This document shows, piece after piece, positions 35,731 to 44,437 of a DNA stretch of 64,000 nucleotides. The stretch is from Bradyrhizobium hereditatis. GTDB taxonomy: Bacteria; Pseudomonadota; Alphaproteobacteria; Rhizobiales; Xanthobacteraceae. The translations under genes and the position numbers were made by a program. Numbering within the stretch: the first letter of the stretch is position 1; every line of letters starts with the position of its first letter. Below the pieces are notes generated by a model that saw only the letters and a program-made list of their open reading frames with translations, was not told the DNA's origin and searched no databases. The stretch lies in NCBI RefSeq assembly GCF_020329435.1, contig NZ_JAGKJK010000001.1:434001-498000 (forward strand), given 5' to 3'.

Positions 35731-36474
35731 TTGACTCCTGCCGACAGAGACGCGGTCGCCGTTTCCATCGTTGTGCCGGTGCGCAACGAAGCGGAAAATG
35801 TCGCCCCGCTGATTGCGGAAATCATCGGCGCGCTCGATGGCCGCTGGAACTACGAGATCATCTACGTCAATGACGGCTCGACGGATGCGACCGCCGAGCG
35901 GCTGACTGACCTGATGAAGCGGCACCGCCAGCTCCGGCAGCTGCAACACACTGCTTCATCGGGACAATCGGCGGCGGTGCGCAGCGGTGTGCGGGCGGCG
36001 CGCGGCGCCATCGTCGCGACACTGGACGGCGACGGCCAGAACAACCCCGTGTTCCTGCCGGATCTGATCGCCGCCGTCGAAAATGGCGGCGGTCGCATCG
36101 GCCTCGCGGCGGGCCAACGGGTAGGACGCAAGGATACCGGTTTCAAGAAGCTGCAGTCGCGGATCGCCAACGGCGTTCGCAAGGCGATCCTGAAAGACGG
36201 CACCCGCGACACCGGTTGCGGGCTGAAGGCGTTTCCGCGCGAGGTATTCCTGTCGATGCCGTATTTCGATGGGCTGCATCGCTTTCTGCCGGCGCTGGTG
36301 CGCCGCGAAGGTTTTGAGATCGCCTATGTCGACGTGATCGACCGGCCGCGCCATTCCGGCGTGTCCAATTACGGCTTCTTCGACCGGCTGTGGATCGGAA
36401 TCATGGATCTCGCCGGCGTGTGGTGGCTGATCCGCCGCAAGAAGCCGACCCCCGTTGCGACCGAGGTTTCCTGA
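35731..36474 (+). CDS. glycosyltransferase family 2 (dolichyl-phosphate mannose synthase-like)
   Basis: A 247-residue cytoplasmic GT2 enzyme with SIVVPVRNEAENV, YVNDGSTDAT, DGDGQNNP and DTGCGLKAFPREVF. Starts at a TTG codon; no closer ATG keeps the conserved N-terminus. It probably charges undecaprenyl phosphate with a sugar that the GT39 enzyme uses. Its stop and the next start share bases (TGATG), so it is translated with the LAB_N gene. Confidence 0.85.
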   Translation: MTPADRDAVAVSIVVPVRNEAENVAPLIAEIIGALDGRWNYEIIYVNDGSTDATAERLTDLMKRHRQLRQLQHTASSGQSAAVRSGVRAARGAIVATLDGDGQNNPVFLPDLIAAVENGGGRIGLAAGQRVGRKDTGFKKLQSRIANGVRKAILKDGTRDTGCGLKAFPREVFLSMPYFDGLHRFLPALVRREGFEIAYVDVIDRPRHSGVSNYGFFDRLWIGIMDLAGVWWLIRRKKPTPVATEVS

Positions 36475-36812
36475 TGCTGATTCAATACGGGCAGGCGCTC
36501 GGCGATTACCTCTATGACGTCTTCGTCGCCAAGTTCGATTTCTGGCTGGCGTTTGGGCTGGTCGCGCAATTGCTGTTCACCGCGCGCTTTTTGGTGCAGT
36601 GGATCACCAGCGAACGCGTCGGGCAAAGCGTGGTGCCGATGGCGTTCTGGTTCTTCTCGATGGGCGGAGGGGTGATGACGCTGATCTACGGCATCGCCAA
36701 GCGCGAACCCGTGATCATCGTCGGCCAGTCTATGGCGACGATCATCTACATCAGAAACATCATGCTGATCGTGAAGAACCGCGCCACCGGCTCGAAGACG
36801 CTGGACCGCTGA
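36474..36812 (+). CDS. LAB_N domain membrane protein (lipid-A-disaccharide synthase N-terminal-like)
   Basis: A 112-residue protein with three membrane helices and the LAB_N signature (FTARFLVQWITSERVGQSVVP, here split by the first and second helices). This family is often encoded right after GT2 lipid-carrier enzymes, probably as a membrane partner or flippase-like subunit. Its biochemical role is not settled. Confidence 0.82.
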   Translation: MLIQYGQALGDYLYDVFVAKFDFWLAFGLVAQLLFTARFLVQWITSERVGQSVVPMAFWFFSMGGGVMTLIYGIAKREPVIIVGQSMATIIYIRNIMLIVKNRATGSKTLDR

Positions 36813-37012
36813 TCGGCGCCCCCGGACAATTTGCCGAAAATTGCGCTGCTGCAGGCGCGCTTTGCGGGCATCCCGGAGCTTCGGTTCGGTAAACGGAATT
36901 CGAATGCATCAGTTACATTGCGAACCGCCGCGCTAGGCCAATTCCAACGATTCTTCGGTAAAGCTGATCCCACCTTCGAGTAAATCACATCGAGCAGGGG
37001 TCAGGGACTGAC

Positions 37013-37258
37013 ATGTTGGCAGCGAATCGCCGCAGAAGCGAACGACGTGCGTGCAGAAACTTTGCGAAAATACAGTTTGCCAGCGGATTGCCGCGCGACT
37101 GCATGATCACGGACATGTCGGATGGTGGTGTGAAGATCATCGCCGAATATCCCGAGATTCCTCCCGAATTCACGGTGATCTTTTCGGAGGGAAGGCCGCG
37201 TCAGTGCCGGTTGGCATGGCGGATCGGCTGCGAGTTCGGCGCGCAATTCCTCGACTAG
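37013..37258 (+). CDS. PilZ domain protein
   Basis: An 81-residue single PilZ domain: RRRSERRACR near the N-terminus and ITDMSDGGVKI correspond to the c-di-GMP-binding arginine and D/NxSxxG motifs, ending with GCEFGAQFLD. It stands alone between the LAB_N gene and the TadD-like gene; a link to the nearby Tad genes is possible but unproven. Confidence 0.82.
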   Translation: MLAANRRRSERRACRNFAKIQFASGLPRDCMITDMSDGGVKIIAEYPEIPPEFTVIFSEGRPRQCRLAWRIGCEFGAQFLD

Positions 37259-37426
37259 ACGGCTTTGAGCCGCCGCCCGGCCGGCGGGTTCGGGCCAACG
37301 CGAACGTTCGACGGCGAGGAGCCGTCGACGAAGGTCACGCGTTACCATGATACGGACGAATTTAACCTGAATTTAGGGTTAAGCTGGGAACACTGCTGGG
37401 CAGTTGCCGCCGTGAGTCCCAGCTAC

Positions 37427-38257
37427 ATGTTCCAGAAGTTGTCCCATCCGCCTCGCGCCGCGCGGCTTCTTGCGTGCACATCCAGCTTGATGCTGGCGTT
37501 GGGGCTTGGCGGCTGCCAGACCTCGGGACTGTCAGACGTTACCGGTTCGATCGACGAGAAGGCCGAGGTCAGCAGCCGCGCCGGTGACCCGCGCCGCGAC
37601 ATCGAACTCTATCAGGAGCGCTATCGTGCCAATCCGAAGGATGCCGACGCGGCGCTAAAATATGGCAAGGCGCTCCGCGCGACCGGACAGCGCTCGCAGG
37701 CGGTCGCTGTGCTCGAGCAGGCCTCCATCGCTCACCCAGGCAACAAGCTTTTGCTCGCCGCCTACGGCCGTGCGCTGGCCGATAACGGCAATTTCCAGCA
37801 GGCCTTCGACGTGCTTGGCCGTGCCCACAGCCCCGACGATCCGGATTGGCGCCTGCTCTCGGCGCAGGGTGCGACGCTGGATCAGCTCGGCCGCTACGAG
37901 GAGGCTCGGCAATATTATGCGAGCGCGCTGAAAATCGCCCCCGACCAGCCATCGGTGCTGTCCAATCTCGGATTGTCCTACGTGCTTTCGAAAGAACTGC
38001 CCAAGGCCGAGGAGACGCTGCGCCGAGCCCACAGCATTGGCGGAAGCGATCCGCGCGTACGAGCCAATCTGGCGCTGGCGGTTGGCCTGCAAGGCAACCT
38101 TGCCGAAGCGGAGAAGATCGCGAAGGCTGATCTACCGCCAGCCGAGGCGGCCGCTAATGTCGCGCAATTGAAGCGAATGCTGTCGCGCAAGGATAAGGAA
38201 GACGCGCGGGCCGAGGCCGGCAAGATGCCGATCGCTGCGGCCCGACGTTCCGACTAG
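37427..38257 (+). CDS. tadD: TadD-like TPR lipoprotein
   Basis: A 276-residue protein with a lipoprotein signal (LALGLGGC) and at least five tetratricopeptide repeats (for example RRDIELYQERYRANPKDADA and YEEARQYYASALKIAPDQPS). TadD lipoproteins serve as secretin pilotins or assembly factors of tight-adherence (Flp) pili, and cpaBCDE lie close by on the other strand. The start is uncertain: ATG 37427, or GTG at 37412. Confidence 0.75.
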   Translation: MFQKLSHPPRAARLLACTSSLMLALGLGGCQTSGLSDVTGSIDEKAEVSSRAGDPRRDIELYQERYRANPKDADAALKYGKALRATGQRSQAVAVLEQASIAHPGNKLLLAAYGRALADNGNFQQAFDVLGRAHSPDDPDWRLLSAQGATLDQLGRYEEARQYYASALKIAPDQPSVLSNLGLSYVLSKELPKAEETLRRAHSIGGSDPRVRANLALAVGLQGNLAEAEKIAKADLPPAEAAANVAQLKRMLSRKDKEDARAEAGKMPIAAARRSD

Positions 38258-38349
38258 GGCGTAGACTCATGTCCCCGCGCATCACCCATATTCCGCGCCG
38301 CCAAGCGGCTGGCGTTGACGCCTGAGCATTTTGCCGCCATATACAGAGC

Positions 38350-38427
38350 ATGATTAAGCTTCGATCAGCCGCATTGACCACCACCGCGACCGCTTACGGC
38401 GGATCGCCTGCTGGCTGCGCGCGCTAA
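38350..38427 (+). CDS. threonine-rich leader peptide upstream of ThrRS
   Basis: A 25-codon frame encodes MIKLRSAALTTTATAYGG and a short tail, with four ACC threonine codons within five codons (38377-38391). It is followed 24 bases later by an intrinsic terminator and then the threonyl-tRNA synthetase gene. This is the arrangement of a transcription attenuator sensing charged tRNA-Thr. The ribosome site is weak and I have not derived a strong antiterminator pairing. Confidence 0.6.
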   Translation: MIKLRSAALTTTATAYGGSPAGCAR

Positions 38428-38451
38428 GAGACAAGCGTACTTCACCCAGAA

Positions 38452-38489
38452 AAAGGCCCCGCCGGCGACGGATGGGGCCTTTGGTTTTT
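38452..38489 (+). terminator. intrinsic terminator, probable attenuator of the ThrRS gene
   Basis: AAAGGCCCC (38452-38460), a 13-base loop and GGGGCCTTT (38474-38482) form a perfect 9-bp stem, followed by GG and a T-run (38485-38489). It sits between the threonine-rich leader peptide and the synthetase start at 38533, so readthrough is needed to express the gene. Confidence 0.7.
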
Positions 38490-38532
38490 GCTGGTCCCTG
38501 TCCGCGCTTTTTCCCATCAAAGGAACATAGCC

Positions 38533-39744
38533 ATGGACGATCTCGACCACAGAAACCTCGGCGTGAAGCTCAAACTCTGGCACCTTCAGGAAGATGCGCC
38601 GGGCATGGTGTTCTGGCATCCGCGCGGCTACGCGGTCTATCGGGTGCTGGAGGACTATGTCCGGCGCAAGATGCGCCGAGCCGGCTATGCCGAAGTCCGG
38701 ACGCCACAGTTGCTGCCAAAGGAGTTCTGGGGCCGCAGCGGCCACTGGGACAAGTTCGGCGAGCATATGTTCCGGGTCGACGACGGCGAGCAGGCGATGG
38801 CGCTGAAACCGATGTCGTGCCCGTGCCACGTGCAGATCTTCAACAAGGGGCTGCGCTCGTGGCGGGAGCTTCCGATCCGCTATGCCGAGTTCGGCGCTTG
38901 CCACCGCAATGAGCCTTCCGGTTCGCTCCACGGCATCATGCGGACGCGCGCCTTCGAGCAAGATGATGCCCATGTGTTCTGCCGCGAGCAGCACGTGGAG
39001 GACGAAGTCGCGCGCTTCATCACCCTGCTTGACGAGGTCTACCGAGAGCTCGGCTTTCCCAACTACGAGGTGGCGTTGGCGACGCGGCCGGCGGTGCGCG
39101 CAGGTGACGAAGCGACTTGGGACTGGTCAGAGGCGAAGCTCGGCAATGCCGCGCGGCAATGCGCTCTCGTGCCTCAAATTAATCCCGGCGACGGTGCATT
39201 CTACGGACCGAAGCTGGAATTCGCGCTGCGCGACCGGCTGGGACGATCCTGGCAGTGCGGCACAGTGCAACTCGACGCCGTGCTGCCGCGGCGGCTCGAA
39301 GCATCCTACGTCGCCCCGGACGGCAGCCGCGCGTGGCCCATGATGATCCACCACGCCATCTTCGGATCGCTCGGCCGCATGATCGCGATCCTGCTCGAGC
39401 ACCATGGCGGCGCGCTTCCGTTCTGGCTGTCACCGGACCAGGTCGCGGTCGCGCCGATCTCGAAAGACCAGGCCGGATACTGCGCGGACGTTCTGGCGGC
39501 GTTCGAGGATGCCGGGATCCGGGCCGTTGCCTATGACGGCGCAGATACTCTTTCGCGGCGCATCGTGGCGGCGCATGAAATTGCGGTACCGGTGATGGCT
39601 ATCGTCGGCGAGCGCGAGATGAGGGACGGCCGAGTGAGCCTGCGCGAGCGCGACGGCTCACAGGCCGACGTTCCGCTAACCAAGGCGGTGTCCCGCCTGC
39701 AGGCGAGGGCCCGGCCGGACGCCCTTAAGGCCGAAGCCTTGTAG
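38533..39744 (+). CDS. threonyl-tRNA synthetase, short form lacking TGS and editing domains
   Basis: Class II aminoacyl-tRNA synthetase that charges tRNA-Thr. Only 403 residues against about 640-660 for the usual enzyme: it begins at the catalytic core, so the N-terminal TGS and editing domains are absent. Motif 2 (RYAEFGACHRNEPSGSLHG) and motif 3 (IHHAIFGSLGRMIAIL) are intact, as are the zinc ligands by alignment to E. coli (Cys96, His147, His273). The C-terminal anticodon-binding domain is present (residues about 290-400). ATG at 38533 has AAAGGAA upstream. It is probably a second, inducible copy. Confidence 0.9.
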   Translation: MDDLDHRNLGVKLKLWHLQEDAPGMVFWHPRGYAVYRVLEDYVRRKMRRAGYAEVRTPQLLPKEFWGRSGHWDKFGEHMFRVDDGEQAMALKPMSCPCHVQIFNKGLRSWRELPIRYAEFGACHRNEPSGSLHGIMRTRAFEQDDAHVFCREQHVEDEVARFITLLDEVYRELGFPNYEVALATRPAVRAGDEATWDWSEAKLGNAARQCALVPQINPGDGAFYGPKLEFALRDRLGRSWQCGTVQLDAVLPRRLEASYVAPDGSRAWPMMIHHAIFGSLGRMIAILLEHHGGALPFWLSPDQVAVAPISKDQAGYCADVLAAFEDAGIRAVAYDGADTLSRRIVAAHEIAVPVMAIVGEREMRDGRVSLRERDGSQADVPLTKAVSRLQARARPDALKAEAL

Positions 39745-39815
39745 CCCGCGGACGGTGGATGCCAGGCGAGCAGGCCTAGCGGATAGATTTATGGGGCCAC
39801 GGCTTAGGGCCTAGC

Positions 39816-39843
39816 TATCGGTTTTAATTGAGCAGAACCGATA
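39816..39843. terminator. hairpin between convergent ThrRS and cpaE
   Basis: TATCGGTT, a 12-base loop and AACCGATA form a perfect 8-bp stem. It sits between the ends of the plus-strand synthetase and the minus-strand cpaE, so it may terminate both. There is a short T-rich stretch downstream on the plus strand. Confidence 0.45.
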
Positions 39844-39860
39844 ACTTGGTTTGTTCTGTC

Positions 39861-41144
39861 TCACGCCCTGCGGGCCGTGGCGCCCTGCAGCTTCTTGATG
39901 ATCGGCGTGAGGAACGAGGCCCGTGACCGCTTGGTCACGGCATGGCCCGTCATCCGCTGCGCGATCTGCAGGAACATCTGTGTGGTGCGGTGCCTGGCCG
40001 AGATCTGCGCGATCATCTGGCCGTTATTGGCAGCCGTGCCGAACATCTTCGAATCGAACGGAATGGCGGCGATCGGCTGACTCTCGATCGCCTTGGCGAA
40101 TTCGCGCACGGAGATTTCGGGACGCTTGTGCATGCCGACCTGGTTGAGGCAGTAGAGCGGCGGGCGATCGTTCGGCCGCGCCGCCTTCAGCACGTTCAGC
40201 ATGTTCTTGGTGTTGCGCATATTGGCGAGATCGGGCTCGGCGACAATCAGGATGTCGTCCGCGCCGACCAGCGTACGCTTGGTCCACGCCGACCATTGAT
40301 GGGGGACGTCGAGCACGATGCAGGGCGTCGTCATTCGCATCGTATCGAAGATGGCATCGAACGCGTCGGCGCCGAAATCGTAGACCTGGTCCAACGTGGC
40401 CGGCGCCGCCAGGAGGTTGAGGCGGTCGGTGCATTTCGACAGCAGACGCTCCATGAGGGCTGAGTCCGGCCGCTCCTGTTGGAAGACGGCGTTGGCAATG
40501 CCTTGGACCGGGTCCTGGTTGTAGTCGAGGCCTGCGGTGCCGAAGGCGAGGTCGAGATCGATCACGACGGAATCGAGTGCGAGGTCGCGGGCGATCGCCC
40601 AAGCCACGTTGTGCGCGACGGTGGATGAGCCGACGCCGCCCTTGGCGCCGACAACGGCGACGATGCGGCCGACGGCCACGGCCTCGGATGCCGCGTAGAG
40701 GCCGCAGATCGCGCGCACGACATCGATCGGCTCGACCGGTGCGGTGATGTAGTCGCTGACGCCGCGCCGCACCAGCTCGCGATAGGGCGTGACGTCGTTG
40801 GCGCTGCCGATCACGACGACGCGGGTGCCGGCGTCGCAGACGGTCGCGAGTTCATCGAGCCCTTCGAGGATATCGCTGCCTGGTTCGCTCTCGATCAGGA
40901 TGACGTTCGGTGTTGGCGCTTTATGATAGGCCTCGATGGCGGCTGCAATGCCGCCCATGTGAACGGTAAGGTGGGCCTTGCCGAGCCGGCGGTCTTCGCT
41001 TGCCGCGCGCACCGCGGTTGCGACCGCGACGCTGGCGCAAAAGGCCTGAACTGAAACGCGCGGCGCCGGCGAGATATATTCTTCGGGCTTCGTCGGCGTC
41101 TCGTCCACTTGATCGTCGGAGTTTTGAAAAACGCGGCTGATCAT
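39861..41144 (-). CDS. cpaE: Tad pilus assembly ATPase CpaE
   Basis: A 427-residue MinD/ParA-type ATPase that localises the Tad/Flp pilus machine. An N-terminal receiver-like domain (VILIESEPGSDILEGLDEL) is followed by the P-loop domain with the deviant Walker A GAKGGVGSSTVAHN and DLDLAFGTAGLDYN. Four-base overlap with cpaD. It is the last gene of cpaB-cpaC-cpaD-cpaE; cpaF, which usually follows, is not present. Confidence 0.9.
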   Translation of the reverse strand: MISRVFQNSDDQVDETPTKPEEYISPAPRVSVQAFCASVAVATAVRAASEDRRLGKAHLTVHMGGIAAAIEAYHKAPTPNVILIESEPGSDILEGLDELATVCDAGTRVVVIGSANDVTPYRELVRRGVSDYITAPVEPIDVVRAICGLYAASEAVAVGRIVAVVGAKGGVGSSTVAHNVAWAIARDLALDSVVIDLDLAFGTAGLDYNQDPVQGIANAVFQQERPDSALMERLLSKCTDRLNLLAAPATLDQVYDFGADAFDAIFDTMRMTTPCIVLDVPHQWSAWTKRTLVGADDILIVAEPDLANMRNTKNMLNVLKAARPNDRPPLYCLNQVGMHKRPEISVREFAKAIESQPIAAIPFDSKMFGTAANNGQMIAQISARHRTTQMFLQIAQRMTGHAVTKRSRASFLTPIIKKLQGATARRA

Positions 41145-41884
41145 TTGCCTGTATCGCTGAGTTTGGCTTTGTCGGCTTCGGGGTAGGTGGTCTCGGTCGC
41201 TTGACCCTTGCGGTATTTTTCAAAGGCGATATTGCGCCGGGACGTATAGGCGACGCTTTCGGGACGCGGCTGCTCGAGGTCCGCCGGATTGTCGATCATA
41301 GCGGCGAGGTTGCGCTGGGTCGCACAGCCGAAATTGTGGTAGGGGCGGTTTTCGTTGTAGGCGACGTTGTCGATGTTCGGCCCGAGATCTTGCGGCCACA
41401 GCCCGCATGGACCGGCGACAGCCGAAATTTTCGGATAGCTCAGCCTGATCGTCGGCAGCGTGCGGGCATCGTCGGGGTAGTAGTGACGCAGCGTGATGGC
41501 GCGCGAAGGCACGCCGCCCGCCATCAGGACCGTCCGGATTTCCTGGTAAGACGCCGCAGCCGCGCGCGCGTTCGCCGTGCCGATCGGGACCTCGGCGATG
41601 ATCGCTCCGGTGCCTTCGCGCATCCAGTTGTGCGCCAGGCCCATGACGTCGGTGCGCTGCGGCCCGGAGAGGCCGCCGCGGTTGCGGCCGACGAACACGA
41701 CGATCGACTGGTCGGCTTCGGTCACCGCAATCGGATGACGGTGGCGATAATCATAAGGCACGCTCGCGGTCGTCACGACTTCCGTAGACTGCCACGTGCA
41801 AGCGCCGAGCGCCGCCGAACAGCCGAGGAGGGCGCCAAGCAGCCCCACGACCTTGACCCGTTGGAGCGGTGTTCTCGTTATCAT
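41141..41884 (-). CDS. cpaD: Tad pilus assembly lipoprotein CpaD
   Basis: A 247-residue outer-membrane-associated lipoprotein with a lipobox ending LGAC (Cys29). The CpaD pattern is present: YDYRHRHPIAVTEAD, a central OmpA-like region and the closing FGCATQRNLAAMIDNPADL. The start at 41884 has GAGGACAAAACG upstream; the frame is open further back through cpaC. CpaD probably assists the CpaC secretin. Confidence 0.9.
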   Translation of the reverse strand: MITRTPLQRVKVVGLLGALLGCSAALGACTWQSTEVVTTASVPYDYRHRHPIAVTEADQSIVVFVGRNRGGLSGPQRTDVMGLAHNWMREGTGAIIAEVPIGTANARAAAASYQEIRTVLMAGGVPSRAITLRHYYPDDARTLPTIRLSYPKISAVAGPCGLWPQDLGPNIDNVAYNENRPYHNFGCATQRNLAAMIDNPADLEQPRPESVAYTSRRNIAFEKYRKGQATETTYPEADKAKLSDTGK

Positions 41885-41924
41885 CGTTTTGTCCTCGTCC
41901 CCACGCGCTGAACAGTGCTGCGTT

Positions 41925-43385
41925 TCAATCAATGATGAAGCCAAAATTGCCTTGGACACCGGCGACGGGATCGACGCGGGCGGCGACGCCGTAGATTCGG
42001 TTGATGCGCCCGAGCAGCGCGGACTGGGAATCGGATGCCGGTGCGAATCCGTCATCGGGACGCGACAGCTCCTTCTGCGCGACCGCGCGGACGACATAGG
42101 GCGTCACCAGCACCATCAGTTCGGTCTGGTTGTTGACGAAGTCCTGGCTGCGGAACAGTTGGCCCAGAACCGGCAATTGATCGAGCCCGGGCAGGCCGTT
42201 GATGGCCTGCTTCGTTTGCTCCTGGATCAGGCCGGCCATTGCCATCGAGCCGCCAGAGGGGATTTCCAGCGTCGTCTCGGCGCGGCGGGTCTTGATTGAG
42301 GGAATCGTCGTTCCACCCTGGCCGCCAGTCAAAGCGTTTTCGGTCGAGACTTCCGAAACTTCCGTCATCACGCGCAGGCTGATCCGTCCCTCGGACAGGA
42401 CGACCGGCGTGAAGTTGAGCGAGATGCCGAATTTCTTGAAGCTGACGGTCTGGACGCAATTTCCGATGCCGCCCCCCGCTGTTGTTTGGCAGCTTACGCC
42501 GGTCGGAATGGGAAATTCGCCGCCTGAGATAAACGTTGCAGATTCGCCTGATATCGCTGTGAGATTGGGTTCGGCGAGCGTCTTCACGACACCGGCCTTT
42601 TCCATCGCGCGAAGCACTGCCTGGACCGACGGCATCGTGCCGGCTGCGATGCCCAGGCCATTGCCGGGCACGAGGGGTGCGTTGTTTGCAGTGAAGGGAT
42701 TGGTATTGTTGAAATTCACGGTCGTATTGCCGACATTCAATTGGGCGCTGAGATCGATGCCCAGTTGTTTGACGACATCCCGCCGGACTTCCGCGACAGT
42801 AACCTTCAACATCACCTGATCGCGGCCGCGAACGACGATCGAATTGACGACCTTCTCGGACCCGCCCACCAGCCGCGCAGCGATCTCGCCGGCCTGCTGG
42901 GCTTCGACTGGGCTCGACACCGTGCCGGTCAGCACCACGCTATCGCCGACGCCCTCGATCTGGATTCCCGGCAGCGACTGCCGCAGCGTGGCGCGCACGC
43001 CGTTGAGGTCGCGCTTGACCGCGATGTCGTAGGACGCGACCTGCTGACCGTCGGCATCGAAGAACACCACGTTGGTCTGGCCGACCGCAGCGCCGATGAT
43101 GTAGGCACGCTGCGAAGAGCGAACGACGGCGTTGGCGATCTTCGGGTCAGCGACCAGCACATCCTTCACATCGCGCGGCAGATCGACGACCACGGATTTG
43201 CCGATGCCGAGCGACAGGAAGCGCATCTTGGCCGGGCTGATGGCGGAGGTCGTCACCGGATCCTTGTCGGACTCGGCTGCGACGACGGGCAGCAACGGGC
43301 CGAGCGTCAGCGCGGCGACGGCCGACAATAACAGGCTGCGTCCCAGCACAGCCCGCATCGCTGACTTATTATCCCCAAACTTCAT
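41925..43385 (-). CDS. cpaC: Tad pilus secretin CpaC
   Basis: A 486-residue outer-membrane secretin through which the Flp pilus exits. It has a signal peptide (to VVAAES, about residue 38), an N-terminal pilus-assembly domain (SLGIGKSVVVDLPRDVKDVL), a BON-like segment (VVLTGTVSSPVEAQQAG) and the C-terminal secretin barrel (FTPVVLSEGRISLRVMTEVS, VPVLGQLFRS-like). The start at 43385 has AAAGGACG upstream; extensions in this frame overlap cpaB and are not coding. Confidence 0.92.
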   Translation of the reverse strand: MKFGDNKSAMRAVLGRSLLLSAVAALTLGPLLPVVAAESDKDPVTTSAISPAKMRFLSLGIGKSVVVDLPRDVKDVLVADPKIANAVVRSSQRAYIIGAAVGQTNVVFFDADGQQVASYDIAVKRDLNGVRATLRQSLPGIQIEGVGDSVVLTGTVSSPVEAQQAGEIAARLVGGSEKVVNSIVVRGRDQVMLKVTVAEVRRDVVKQLGIDLSAQLNVGNTTVNFNNTNPFTANNAPLVPGNGLGIAAGTMPSVQAVLRAMEKAGVVKTLAEPNLTAISGESATFISGGEFPIPTGVSCQTTAGGGIGNCVQTVSFKKFGISLNFTPVVLSEGRISLRVMTEVSEVSTENALTGGQGGTTIPSIKTRRAETTLEIPSGGSMAMAGLIQEQTKQAINGLPGLDQLPVLGQLFRSQDFVNNQTELMVLVTPYVVRAVAQKELSRPDDGFAPASDSQSALLGRINRIYGVAARVDPVAGVQGNFGFIID

Positions 43386-43402
43386 TTCTGGCGTCCTTTC
43401 GG

Positions 43403-44200
43403 TCACTTCTGTGCCGTCGTTGGATTGGCGACCCCGTAGCGAACCACGTTGACGCTCTCGCTTCGTTTCTTGATCTGTTCCTCGATCGCGCCTTCTGGCT
43501 CGTTGACATCGGTGATGCTGCGCAGCGCGAGCGTCAGCGAGCCGCTCTGGCGCGCGCGCGCCAGCGTCTCGGCGTGCTCGGGTTTCAGTTCGAGTGTGGC
43601 GGTGCGGCCGACGAGGGAGTTGCTGCCCTCTTTTTCCTTCGGCGCCTGATCGATCGCCAGCACGCGGATATTTGAGAAAATGATTTCCGATTGGACGACG
43701 TCTGGTCCCCTGCCGTCTGGATTCTTCTCGCGCTTGGAAAGGATGACGTCGACGCGGTCGTTGGGCAGGATGAAGCCGCCGGCGCCGGTTTCTGGCGAGA
43801 TCTCGGTCGAGATCGCGCGCATGCCGCTCGGCAGGATGGCGGCCATGAAGCCGGAGCCGTTGGCCTTGACCAGCTTCTGCTCGCGGATCGGTTCGCCCGC
43901 GAAGAAGGGCGTGCGTGCGATCGAGCCGGCAATTTCCGTGATGGCGTCGGCCCTGCCGGCGCGGTTGATCAGATTGTTGCCGGCAGTTGAGGCCGGCCAG
44001 GTCTGCCATTGCAGGTCTTCGGGCTTGACCGCCTGGCCGAGTCCGATGTCGGACTTGGCGACCAGAATTTCCACTGTCGGGAGTTGTGCGACCGGTTCGG
44101 TCGCCGGGTGGGATTTTTCGTCCGTGCCCCGGGCGAGATAGGCGGCGACACCGCCGGCACTCAACGCGATGGCTAGAACGACGACACGTGCGATGTTCAT
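43403..44200 (-). CDS. cpaB: Tad pilus assembly protein CpaB
   Basis: A 265-residue periplasmic protein with one N-terminal membrane helix (residues about 3-22), an SAF domain (VEILVAKSDIGLGQAVKPED) and the CpaB/RcpC C-terminal region (GFILPNDRVDVIL). It is the first gene of the cpaBCDE operon, 17 bases from cpaC. ATG 44200 fits the family N-terminus MNIARVVVL. Confidence 0.9.
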   Translation of the reverse strand: MNIARVVVLAIALSAGGVAAYLARGTDEKSHPATEPVAQLPTVEILVAKSDIGLGQAVKPEDLQWQTWPASTAGNNLINRAGRADAITEIAGSIARTPFFAGEPIREQKLVKANGSGFMAAILPSGMRAISTEISPETGAGGFILPNDRVDVILSKREKNPDGRGPDVVQSEIIFSNIRVLAIDQAPKEKEGSNSLVGRTATLELKPEHAETLARARQSGSLTLALRSITDVNEPEGAIEEQIKKRSESVNVVRYGVANPTTAQK

Positions 44201-44384
44201 ACGCTTACGATCTACTCTTACGCAGGGATGCCCATCCAACGCAGCCATCCCGTAAGAATGACTAGGCATCAAAGGTATAAGGGAACTTGAGGCCTGAGGT
44301 TTTTGGTCGATCGGAAAGCGGGATTCACCGTCATGGTGAACGACTGGTTAGCGTTCGGAAGCAGCCACTCCGCATAAATCCGTA

Positions 44385-44408
44385 GGTGGCGGTGTGTGCT
44401 CCGCCACC
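44385..44408. terminator. hairpin downstream of the 44438-45100 GntR gene
   Basis: GGTGGCGG, 8-base loop, CCGCCACC: a perfect 8-bp stem about 30 bases past the regulator's stop (minus strand). No T-run, so strength is uncertain. Confidence 0.4.
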
Positions 44409-44437
44409 GCTCCGACCGGACTTCAGGACCGGCGCTG

